NCBI GenBank assembly: GCA_900547025.1
Contig: UREZ01000053.1
Coordinates: 1 to 12,435, forward strand
Length of the DNA stretch: 12,435 bases
Direction of reading: 5' to 3'
Origin: an uncultured Collinsella sp.
GTDB lineage: Bacteria > Actinomycetota > Coriobacteriia > Coriobacteriales > Coriobacteriaceae
The translations under genes were made by a program, and so were the position numbers. The notes under the pieces are model-generated. The model ran no database searches. It saw nothing but the letters and a program-made list of their open reading frames with translations, and was not told the origin of the DNA. Positions 6,974-12,435 of this stretch are shown here, in pieces; the stretch's first letter is position 1, and every line of letters begins with the position of its first letter.

Positions 6974-8152
6974 ATGAACGTACTTGTTGTCAACGCCGGC
7001 AGCTCGAGCCTTAAATATCAGCTTTTGGACACCGATACCCGCGAGGTTTTCGCTAAAGGCAACTGCGAGCGTATCGGCTCGGAGATGGGCATCTTTGGCC
7101 ATTCCGAGAACGGTGGCGCCAAGCAGACCGAGGAGATTCCTTTCCCCGACCACCGCTCGGCTATCGCGCGCGTGCTCGAGGAGCTCGAGAAGACCGACTT
7201 TACGATTGATGGCATCGGCCACCGTATCGTTCAGGGCGGCTGGTACTTCGATGATTCCGCGGTCGTCGACGATGAGGTCATGGCCAAGATCATTGAGGTG
7301 GCCCCGCTCGCCCCGCTGCACAACTACGGCGAGGCCGCAGCGATTGAGTATTGCCGCGAGAAGTATCCGGAACTGCCCAACGTGGCCGTCTTCGACACGT
7401 CGTTCCATATGACGATGCCCGAAGTCGCCTACACCTACGCCCTGCCCAGGGACGTGTGCGACAAGTACCACGTGCGCAAGTACGGAGCCCACGGCACGAG
7501 CCACCGTTACGAGTGGATGATGGCCAAGGAGATTCTGGGCACGCGCTGCCACCGTCTGCTTTCGTGCCACCTGGGCAACGGCGCCTCGCTCGCCGCTATC
7601 GAGGACGGCATATGCCGCGACACCACGATGGGTCTCACGCCGCTCGACGGCCTGATGATGGGTACCCGTTGCGGTTCCATCGACCCGGCCACCGTGTGCT
7701 ACCTGCAGCGCGAGGGTGGCTACAGCTATCAGGAAGTCGACGACATGATGAACAAGCAGTCCGGTCTGCTTGCCATCTCGGGCATCTCCAACGACGCCCG
7801 CGACATTCGCACGCGCGCTTCCGAGGGCGACGAGCGTTGCCTGCTCGCCTTCGACATGTTCGCCTACAAGGCCATGCAGCAGGCCGGTTCCATGATCGCC
7901 TCCATGGCGGGCGTGGATACCATCACCTTTACCGCCGGCATCGGCGAGAACGACTGGTCGATCCGCAAGGCCTTCTGCGACTGCTTTGAGTGGCTGGGCG
8001 TACGCATCGACAACAACAAGAACCGCGAGGCCGTGGGCAACGGCCCGCAGGTCATCAGCGCCGCCGGTTCCGCCGTCACGGTCATGGTCATCCCCACCGA
8101 CGAGGAATACATGATCGCCCACGACGTCGAGCGTCTGACCAAGAACAACTAA
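6974..8152 (+). CDS. ackA: acetate kinase, second paralogue
   Basis: A 392-aa acetate kinase, exactly the same length as the upstream copy and clearly homologous along its whole length. All expected catalytic positions are present: NAGSSSLK (7-14), R84, H116, D141 in FDTSFH, H173 in YGAHGTSHRY, CHLGNGASL with N202, R232 in GTRCGSIDPA, TAGIGEN, and E378 in TDEE. It is therefore the more conventional of the two. AAGGAG (6964-6969) is 4 bases before ATG 6974. The gene has its own candidate promoter (6879-6921) and a very strong terminator (8175-8211), so it looks like an independent transcription unit, not the second gene of an operon. The paralogues differ most at residues about 36-52, 183-197 and 270-290. 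Pta, its pathway partner, is convergent at 8707-9687. Confidence 0.95.
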   Translation: MNVLVVNAGSSSLKYQLLDTDTREVFAKGNCERIGSEMGIFGHSENGGAKQTEEIPFPDHRSAIARVLEELEKTDFTIDGIGHRIVQGGWYFDDSAVVDDEVMAKIIEVAPLAPLHNYGEAAAIEYCREKYPELPNVAVFDTSFHMTMPEVAYTYALPRDVCDKYHVRKYGAHGTSHRYEWMMAKEILGTRCHRLLSCHLGNGASLAAIEDGICRDTTMGLTPLDGLMMGTRCGSIDPATVCYLQREGGYSYQEVDDMMNKQSGLLAISGISNDARDIRTRASEGDERCLLAFDMFAYKAMQQAGSMIASMAGVDTITFTAGIGENDWSIRKAFCDCFEWLGVRIDNNKNREAVGNGPQVISAAGSAVTVMVIPTDEEYMIAHDVERLTKNN

Positions 8153-8174
8153 CGCACGCATTTGCAAGTAAACG

Positions 8175-8211
8175 AAAGGCCTCCAGAGCAACAGCTCCGG
8201 AGGCCTTTTTT
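8175..8211 (+). terminator. strong intrinsic terminator after the second ackA
   Basis: AAAGGCCTCC (8175-8184) pairs with GGAGGCCTTT (8199-8208). An inner GAGC/GCTC extension follows after one mismatch, closing on a 4-base loop, and the stem runs into six T (8206-8211). It starts 22 bases after the stop codon. Confidence 0.92.
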
Positions 8212-8226
8212 ACTAGCAGGCGGACG

Positions 8227-8412
8227 GCGGAAACCCCATCCCATTTCGAGCGCAAATACTGGGACACGCTTTCCGGTTGAGGCACGTTGCGGAAAGTGCG
8301 ACCCACAATAAAGCATAATTCCGTCCCACGGTTTCCCAAACAGGCTCCAAGCGGAAGCTGCATCCCACAATCCGCCTTCAAACCGGGACACACTTTCCGG
8401 TGGGCCAGACAT
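8227..8412 (+). repeat. three tandem imperfect 62-bp repeats in the convergent ackA/pta gap
   Basis: Copies start at 8227, 8289 and 8351, each exactly 62 bases, with no gaps needed to align them. In all three, GCGGAA is at positions 1-6, CCCA at 14-17, CAC or ACG near 39-42, and TTTCC at 44-48. Copies 1 and 3 also share CATCCCA, GGGACAC and CTTTCCGGT; by eye they match at about 37 of 62 positions. GGAA(A) near the start and TTTCC near position 44 of each unit are inverted, so each unit could fold as a hairpin. A fourth unit would start at 8413 but is not convincing. The remaining stretch to 8560 shows no gene or clear signal. Frames crossing the array look non-coding. Confidence 0.7.
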
Positions 8413-8560
8413 CAGACCGCAGCCAACATTTCGGTCCCAAAGTGACCATATCTGCATCGTTTGACCCTCCAGCAACGGCACTCATCCATTCAGTTTTTCA
8501 GCGCCAGCTCGTAGCCAAGCCGCCGTCCACCCCAGATACCCTGATTGCTACGTGGCGGTA

Positions 8561-8691
8561 GAAGGCCGTACGGGCTAACCCCTGAAAACACTCCGCAGAC
8601 CAGAAACGCCCCCGTTCGTAGCTCCGAAGGAGCAGAACGGGGGCGTTTCATTGGTCGAGGACGTTTTCAGGGGTTAACCTGTGCGGCCTTC
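8561..8691. repeat. 29-bp inverted repeat enclosing the pta terminator
   Basis: Bases 8561-8589 and 8663-8691 are inverted repeats matching at 26 of 29 positions, with a perfect 14-base inner part (TAACCCCTGAAAAC). Nested inside are GACCA/TGGTC (8598-8602, 8652-8656) and the perfect 14-bp terminator stem with a further 5-bp tip. The whole 131 bases could fold as one long interrupted hairpin. It begins 15 bases after the pta stop codon on the - strand. It could be a MITE-like element or an elaborate terminator; no target-site duplication was recognised. Confidence 0.7.
8603..8648 (-). terminator. intrinsic terminator of pta
   Basis: Read on the - strand, a perfect 14-bp stem (AAACGCCCCCGTTC with GAACGGGGGCGTTT; 8604-8617 and 8635-8648) carries a 5-bp tip, GCTCC/GGAGC, whose centre forms a cUUCGg tetraloop, an unusually stable RNA loop. 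The - strand arm ends in GGGCGTTTC, a short T-run. It lies about 60 bases beyond the pta stop. Confidence 0.8.
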
Positions 8692-8706
8692 GGGCGAGTA
8701 CGTCCG

Positions 8707-9687
8707 CTACTCAGCCATCTGAGCCTGGACGGCGGTGATGGCCACGACACCCACGATGTCGTCGGCAGAGCAGCCGCGCGAAAGGTCGTTGACCGGCTTG
8801 GCGATGCCCTGCAGGATGGGGCCGTAAGCGTCGGCGCCGGCGAAGCGCTGGACCAGCTTGTAGCCGATGTTGCCGGCCTCGAGATCGGGGAACACAAGCA
8901 CGTTGGCCTTGCCGGCAACGGAGGAGCCGGGGGCCTTGAGCTGGGCGACGGTGGGAACGATGGCGGCGTCGAGCTGCAGGTCGCCATCGATGGCGAGCTC
9001 GGGAGCCTTCTCCTTGGCGAACGCCGTGGCCTCCTGGACCTTCTTGGCGACCTCGCCGCCGGCGGAGCCCATGGTGGAGTAGGAGAGCATGGCCACGTGC
9101 GGCTCGACGCTGCCCATGAAGGTGGACCAGGAGTGAGCGGAGGCGATGGCGATCTCGGAGAGCTCGTCGGAGGACGGGTTGATGTTGAGGCCGCAGTCGG
9201 CGAAGATCAGCGTACCGTCGGTGCCGAACTGCGGGGTGTCGGTGCACATCACGAAGAAGGCCGAGACCAGCTTGGTACCCGGGGCGGTCTTAAGGATCTG
9301 CAGCGCGGGGCGCAGGGTGTCGGCGGTGGAGTGGCAGGCGCCGGAGACCAGGCCGTCGGCGTCACCCATCTTGACCATCATGGTGCCAAAGTAGGTGGCG
9401 TCCATCACCTGGGCGCGAGCCTGCTCGATGGTAACGCCCTTCTTGGCGCGGAGCTCAGCAAACTTCTGCGCATACTCCTCGTGCTTCTCGGCATTGCGCG
9501 GATCGATGACGGTAGCGCCGGGAACGTTGATCTCGTCGGGGTTGCCCAGGATGACGATCTTTGCCAGGCCCTCCTCGATGATTTTGGTGGCCGCGACGAT
9601 AGTGCGCGGATCCTCGCCCTCGGGCAGGACGATCGTCTTAAGGTCGGCCTTGGCGGCAGACTTCATACGGTTTAGGAAATCGCTCAT
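8707..9687 (-). CDS. pta: phosphate acetyltransferase (short form)
   Basis: A 326-aa enzyme that interconverts acetyl-CoA plus phosphate and acetyl phosphate plus CoA, supplying the substrate of the two acetate kinases nearby. Motifs in order: IVLPEGEDPRTI (19-30), ATYFGTMMVKMGDADGLVSG (97-116), HSTADTLRPALQIL (119-132), NPSSDELSEIAIASA (170-184), MLSYSTMGSA (200-209), DGDLQLDAAIVP (234-245), VFPDLEAGNIGYK (265-277), and GPILQGIAKPVNDLSRGCSADDIV (289-312). S303, R304 and D310 match the CoA-site Ser-Arg and Asp of the archaeal short Pta with a constant offset. The long-form N-terminal regulatory domain is absent, as is normal for this class. The family often has Lys where STMGSA has Met. ATG 9687 has AGGAG 4 bases upstream on the - strand. 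It is convergent to ackA and divergent from glf. Confidence 0.95.
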   Translation of the reverse strand: MSDFLNRMKSAAKADLKTIVLPEGEDPRTIVAATKIIEEGLAKIVILGNPDEINVPGATVIDPRNAEKHEEYAQKFAELRAKKGVTIEQARAQVMDATYFGTMMVKMGDADGLVSGACHSTADTLRPALQILKTAPGTKLVSAFFVMCTDTPQFGTDGTLIFADCGLNINPSSDELSEIAIASAHSWSTFMGSVEPHVAMLSYSTMGSAGGEVAKKVQEATAFAKEKAPELAIDGDLQLDAAIVPTVAQLKAPGSSVAGKANVLVFPDLEAGNIGYKLVQRFAGADAYGPILQGIAKPVNDLSRGCSADDIVGVVAITAVQAQMAE

Positions 9688-9739
9688 GTTACTCCTTACA
9701 AGCGTTTCGCTAAGCTCCAGGCACCCGGCTGTTCACGAA

Positions 9740-9762
9740 TAAACCCGCTGCTAGCGGGTTTA
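9740..9762 (-). terminator. terminator-like hairpin in the pta leader (possible attenuator)
   Basis: A perfect 10-bp stem, TAAACCCGCT/AGCGGGTTTA, closes on a 3-base loop. On the - strand it is followed by TTTATTCG and lies 52 bases before the pta start codon; no gene ends here on either strand. It would therefore sit in the pta 5' leader, or block transcription entering from the other side. A second inverted repeat, TGAGCTT/AAGCTCA (9790-9796, 9809-9815), lies just upstream on the - strand. Confidence 0.45.
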
Positions 9763-9814
9763 CCTTTCAATTATGTACGCCGCGGTGCTTGAGCTTTCCT
9801 TGTGTGGCAAGCTC

Positions 9815-9840
9815 ATTATAGGACGCATTAGCGCTATAAT
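9815..9840. promoter_or_regulatory. candidate face-to-face promoters for pta (-) and glf (+)
   Basis: ATTATAG (9815-9821) and CTATAAT (9834-9840) are perfect inverted repeats, so each strand carries a consensus -10 box: TATAAT at 9835-9840 reading toward glf, and TATAAT at 9820-9815 reading toward pta. The -35 regions are poor on both strands. If both are used, the two polymerases would compete for overlapping DNA. The glf leader would be about 70 bases and the pta leader about 120 bases. Confidence 0.45.
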
Positions 9841-9856
9841 CGCTCTGATAAATATG

Positions 9857-9875
9857 TCTCGAAGAATGTTCGAGA
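9857..9875 (+). promoter_or_regulatory. 19-bp palindrome in the glf leader (candidate operator)
   Basis: TCTCGAA, a 5-base spacer GAATG, and TTCGAGA form a perfect 7-base inverted repeat, 16 bases after the candidate glf -10 box. The position near the expected transcript start suits a repressor-binding site. It is not a standard LexA box, because the inner spacing differs by one base. The cognate protein is unknown. Confidence 0.4.
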
Positions 9876-9918
9876 AAAGCCCAGCTAACGAGCCCGTGGC
9901 TTTTGACAAGGAGTATCG

Positions 9919-11121
9919 ATGCAGATTACCTCAGGCCTGCCTGAAGGCTTTAACGCCGGCGCGTACGACATGATTGTCGTCGGTGCTGGATATGCCGGTG
10001 CCGTTTGCGCCCGCCGTCTTGCCGAGACCATCGGCTATCGTGTTGCCGTTTTGGAGCGCCGTAGCCACATTGCGGGCAATGCCTATGACTGCACTGACGA
10101 GGCCGGAATCCTGATCCACGAGTACGGTCCGCATATCTATCACACTTTTAACGAGCGCGTGCACAATTTCCTGTCGCGCTTTACCAAGTGGACGGATTAT
10201 CAGCACAAGGTGCTCGCCAACATCAACGGTACCCTTATGCCCGTGCCCTTCAACCATGCGAGTCTCAAGCTCGCCTTTGGTGACGAGCGCGGCGAGGAGC
10301 TGTATCAGAAGCTCGTGGAGACCTTTGGCAAGGATGTCAAGGTGCCCATTATGGAGCTGCGTAAGAAGAACGACCCGGATCTTGCCGAGGTCGCCGATTA
10401 CGTCTACGAGAACGTCTTTTTGCATTACACCATGAAGCAGTGGGGCCAGATGCCCGATCAGATCGATCCCTCGATCACCGGCCGCGTTCCCGTCTTTGTG
10501 GGCGATGATGACCGCTACTTCCCGCAAGCTCCCTTCCAGGGCATGCCGCAGGAGGGCTACACGGCGCTCTTTGAGCACATGCTCGACCACGACCTGATCG
10601 ACGTGTTCTGCGACGTGGACGCCCGTGACCTCTTTGAAATCGACGAGACTACCGTCAAGATCGACGGCAAGGTCTATGGTGGCGAGATCGTCTACACCGG
10701 TCCGCTCGATGAGCTGTTCAATCTCGATCTGGGCGCGCTACCGTACCGCACGCTCGACATGAAGTTCGAGACGCTCGATATGGACCAGTTCCAGCCCGTG
10801 GGCACCGTCAACTACACCACGAGCGAGGACTACACGCGTATCACCGAGTTCAAGAACATGACCGGTCAGGTCCTGCCCGGCAAGACCACCATCATGAAGG
10901 AGTACTCCAAGGCCTATACGCCCGACTCGGGCGAGACGCCGTACTACGCCATTCTTGAGCCCGAGAACCGTGAGCTCTATGAGCGCTATCTTGAGCGCGT
11001 CCAGAACCTGACGAACTTCCACCCGGTGGGTCGTCTGGCCGAGTATCGTTACTACGATATGGACGCCGTGACCAATTCCGCCCTCGATCTTTCGGATGAG
11101 ATTATCGCCTGCCATGCATAA
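9919..11121 (+). CDS. glf: UDP-galactopyranose mutase
   Basis: A 400-aa flavoenzyme that converts UDP-galactopyranose to UDP-galactofuranose, the donor for galactofuranose in cell-surface glycans. The FAD-binding Rossmann motif is MIVVGAGYAGAVCARRLAE (18-36), ending with the ribose-binding Glu in VLERRSHIAGNAYD (44-57). Family signatures follow: HEYGPHIYHTFN (67-78), MPVPFN (107-112), MKQWG (172-176), SITGRVPV with R189 (the Arg contacting the UDP-sugar phosphate), DDRYFPQAPFQGMPQEGY (197-214), R307 in DYTRITEFKN (304-313), and GRLAEYRYYDMDAV (371-384). Length is typical or slightly long, with about 15 extra N-terminal residues before the FAD motif. AAGGAG (9908-9913) lies 5 bases before ATG 9919, which supports this longer start. 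It overlaps the glycosyltransferase start by 8 bases, so the two genes are translationally linked. Confidence 0.95.
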   Translation: MQITSGLPEGFNAGAYDMIVVGAGYAGAVCARRLAETIGYRVAVLERRSHIAGNAYDCTDEAGILIHEYGPHIYHTFNERVHNFLSRFTKWTDYQHKVLANINGTLMPVPFNHASLKLAFGDERGEELYQKLVETFGKDVKVPIMELRKKNDPDLAEVADYVYENVFLHYTMKQWGQMPDQIDPSITGRVPVFVGDDDRYFPQAPFQGMPQEGYTALFEHMLDHDLIDVFCDVDARDLFEIDETTVKIDGKVYGGEIVYTGPLDELFNLDLGALPYRTLDMKFETLDMDQFQPVGTVNYTTSEDYTRITEFKNMTGQVLPGKTTIMKEYSKAYTPDSGETPYYAILEPENRELYERYLERVQNLTNFHPVGRLAEYRYYDMDAVTNSALDLSDEIIACHA

Positions 11122-12145
11122 AGTCATAACATTCGGTATTCCCTCGTATAACGCCGCCAAGGACATGGACCATTGCATCACCTCCATCTTGGAGGGGAGC
11201 AATTACGCCACCGATATCGAGATTATCGTGGTGGACGACGGCTCCAAGGACGAGACGGCCGCCAAGGCCGACGAGTGGGAGGCCCGTTATCCTGGAATCA
11301 TCCGCGCGGTGCACCAGGAGAATGGCGGTCACGGTATTGCCGTCCTTTCGGGTCTGCGCGAGGCGCAGGGCACCTACTACAAGGTTGTCGACTCGGACGA
11401 CTGGCTTGACGGCGCTGCCCTTTCGACCATGCTGTCGATTCTGCGTGGCTTTGAAGAGCGCGACCAGCGCGTTGACCTGTTTATCTCCAACTACGTGTAC
11501 GAGAAGGTCTACGAGGGCACGCATACCGCTATCGGCTACAAGTTTGCCCTGCCGCGCAAAAAGATATTCACCTGGGATCAGATCGGGCACTTCCGTCTGG
11601 ACCAGAATCTGCTTATGCACAGCCTGTGCTATCGCACGGACGTGCTGCGCGAGTCCAACCTGCCTATGCCGCCGCACACCTTCTACGTGGATAACATCTA
11701 CGCCTACGTGCCCCTGCCGCGCTGCAAGACCATGTATTACGCCGACATCGACCTCTACCGCTACTTCATTGGCCGCGAGGGCCAGAGTGTCAACGAGGCT
11801 ACGATGGTCAAGCGTCTGGACCAGCAGTTCCGCGTTACGCGCATCATGATGGAGTCGTACCACCTGTACAGCGATGTCGAGTCGTCGCGCCTGCGTTCGT
11901 ACATGATGGGCTACTTCACCATGATGATGGCGATCTGCTCGGTGCTCACCAAGCTTTCCGAGGAAGATTGCGCCGACGAGCGCCTAAAGACGCTGTGGAA
12001 TGATTTGAAGGCCTACGACGAGCGCATGTATCGTCGTGCCCGCTACGGCGTGGTCGGGTTCTTCACCAATCTGCGCGGACGGGCCGGAGACAAAACCACA
12101 CTCGGCCTATACCGTCTTGCCTCAAAGATCTTCAAATTCAACTAG
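11114..12145 (+). CDS. family-2 glycosyltransferase
   Basis: A 343-aa GT-A-fold glycosyltransferase. The nucleotide-binding start ITFGIPSYNAAKDM is at 5-18, IIVVDDGSKDET at 37-48 (D41, D42), ENGGHGIAVLSGL at 69-81, and the metal-binding DSDD of VVDSDDWLDG at 93-96. Further conserved-looking segments are FYVDNIYAYVPLP and YRYFIGREGQSVN, seen in many exopolysaccharide GT2 enzymes. The C-terminal part is helical and basic, without clear transmembrane helices. The sugar and acceptor cannot be read, but the overlap with glf suggests a role in a galactofuranose-containing surface glycan. ATG 11114 is chosen because it overlaps the glf stop (TAA 11119-11121) and gives the usual N-terminus right before the IPSYN motif. 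An in-frame ATG at 11096 adds six residues. Neither has a good ribosome binding site, fitting translational coupling. Confidence 0.88.
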   Translation: MHKVITFGIPSYNAAKDMDHCITSILEGSNYATDIEIIVVDDGSKDETAAKADEWEARYPGIIRAVHQENGGHGIAVLSGLREAQGTYYKVVDSDDWLDGAALSTMLSILRGFEERDQRVDLFISNYVYEKVYEGTHTAIGYKFALPRKKIFTWDQIGHFRLDQNLLMHSLCYRTDVLRESNLPMPPHTFYVDNIYAYVPLPRCKTMYYADIDLYRYFIGREGQSVNEATMVKRLDQQFRVTRIMMESYHLYSDVESSRLRSYMMGYFTMMMAICSVLTKLSEEDCADERLKTLWNDLKAYDERMYRRARYGVVGFFTNLRGRAGDKTTLGLYRLASKIFKFN

Positions 12146-12165
12146 CACAGAAACGCTCGGGTAAC

Positions 12166-12278
12166 GGGGACCCCTGGTCCTTAACTTGCTACTTCGAACA
12201 GTCCTGCGCAAGATGGAGGCGCCACTGGCGCCTCCTTTGCGTGCGGAACTCGTATCAAGTTAAGGACCAGGGGTCCTC
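12166..12278. repeat. perfect 21-bp inverted repeat enclosing a terminator
   Basis: Bases 12168-12188 (beginning GGACCCCTGGTCC, ending TTAACTTG) and 12256-12276 are perfect inverted repeats. They extend two further positions outward by a G-T and a G-C pair (12166 and 12278). The 67-base interior holds a terminator hairpin (12215-12238). Architecture resembles the structure after pta at 8561-8691: long outer arms around a G+C-rich terminator. It could be a MITE-like or attenuator-like element. No transposase or target-site duplication is visible. Confidence 0.72.
12215..12238 (+). terminator. intrinsic terminator of the glf-glycosyltransferase operon
   Basis: GGAGGCGCC (12215-12223) pairs perfectly with GGCGCCTCC (12227-12235) around a 3-base loop, followed by TTT. 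It lies 69 bases after the glycosyltransferase stop. The T-tract is short, but the 9-bp G+C stem is strong and nearly symmetric, so it may act on both strands. Confidence 0.75.
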
Positions 12279-12280
12279 TG

Positions 12281-12435
12281 CTATGTCCAGCTTAATGTCA
12301 GGCTACAGAATTTGAAAATCTTTGACGCGCGGTACACAGGGGCCTGGGCTGAAAAGAAGCTGGTTGGTAGGTTGCCCGGTGGGGCTTGGTTATGTTTGTC
12401 GCGAGTTCCGCACGAGCCGAAGAGCACTTAATGTG
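12281..12435 (-). pseudogene. possible decayed 3' end of a second glycosyltransferase gene (- strand)
   Basis: Read on the - strand, the stretch 12309-12326 matches the last codons of the + strand glycosyltransferase (12122-12139) at 17 of 18 bases. Both encode SKIFKF, and the similarity continues upstream (YR-ASKIFKF in both, with three bases fewer in this copy). The surrounding - strand frame is open only from about 12429 to TAG at 12283-12281, and the rest of it does not resemble the intact enzyme. It may be the tail of a neighbouring gene's relic or an inverted partial duplication. Apart from this and a 13-bp inverted repeat, I see no gene in the last 155 bases. Confidence 0.35.

Noticed and set aside
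5616..8191. Very long - strand open frames (about 399 and 434 codons) opposite both ackA genes
   Set aside because: They mirror the sense genes, have no recognisable protein features, and arise from strong third-position G/C bias. The sense strand encodes complete acetate kinases.
8227..8412. CRISPR array
   Set aside because: The 62-base units are contiguous and diverged throughout. There are no identical short repeats separated by unique spacers, and no cas genes.
8149..8481. Short - strand open frames through the 62-bp repeats as a small protein gene
   Set aside because: No good ribosome binding site or recognisable domain. Several frames are open at once and the content follows the repeat period (62 is not a multiple of 3), so the units are read in different frames.
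8545..9675. A 376-codon + strand open frame opposite pta
   Set aside because: It is antisense to a complete, motif-perfect Pta. Its Gly/Leu/Val/Asp-rich composition is typical of shadow frames.
9857..9875. LexA/SOS box
   Set aside because: CGAA and TTCG are separated by five bases, not the six of the CGAAC-N4-GTTCG box, and the neighbours are not DNA-repair genes.
11096..11113. Upstream ATG at 11096 as the glycosyltransferase start
   Set aside because: It adds six residues without a ribosome binding site. ATG 11114 overlaps the glf stop and places the IPSYN motif at the usual distance.

Overview
The window looks like chromosome of a fairly G+C-rich anaerobic actinobacterium, most likely a Coriobacteriia member close to Collinsella. 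This placement is inferred from codon usage, Shine-Dalgarno style (AAGGAG/GAAAGGAGG), the protein flavour and the strong acetate-fermentation content. No rRNA or other taxonomic marker is present. I see no CRISPR array, tRNA, rRNA, transposase or phage gene.

Left third (1-3300), all on the + strand: the 3' end of an RNase D-like gene, a membrane zinc metallopeptidase closed by a perfect 12-bp terminator hairpin, then xseA and xseB (both subunits of exodeoxyribonuclease VII) and a HIT-family hydrolase. This is ordinary housekeeping DNA.

Middle (about 3301-5540): a visibly more A/T-rich pair, a LysR-type regulator and a 12-helix MFS transporter. Each is broken by a single missing base. Restoring one base in each gives proteins of normal length (about 296 and 386 aa), so both look like recent pseudogenes, unless they are assembly errors or phase-off alleles. 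A terminator (5544-5580) closes the pair.

Acetate block (5631-9687): two tandem acetate kinase paralogues of identical length (392 aa), each with its own ribosome binding site and terminator. A short-form phosphate acetyltransferase faces them on the - strand. Together they encode acetyl-CoA to acetyl phosphate to acetate plus ATP, but not as the usual pta-ackA operon. The convergent gap (8153-8706) has no gene. It holds a strong terminator, three tandem 62-bp imperfect repeats, and a roughly 130-bp inverted-repeat structure wrapped around the pta terminator.

Right part (9688-12435): a divergent regulatory region with possible face-to-face promoters, a leader palindrome and a pta leader hairpin. 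It is followed by an overlapping two-gene operon: UDP-galactopyranose mutase (glf) and a family-2 glycosyltransferase, a galactofuranose/surface-glycan module. Downstream is a terminator enclosed by a perfect 21-bp inverted repeat. Beyond it, an inverted and decayed copy of the glycosyltransferase 3' end suggests local rearrangement of glycosyltransferase genes.

No clearly new multi-gene system is visible. The more unusual signals are the non-coding repeat structures, the paired frameshifts and the divergence of the first acetate kinase.
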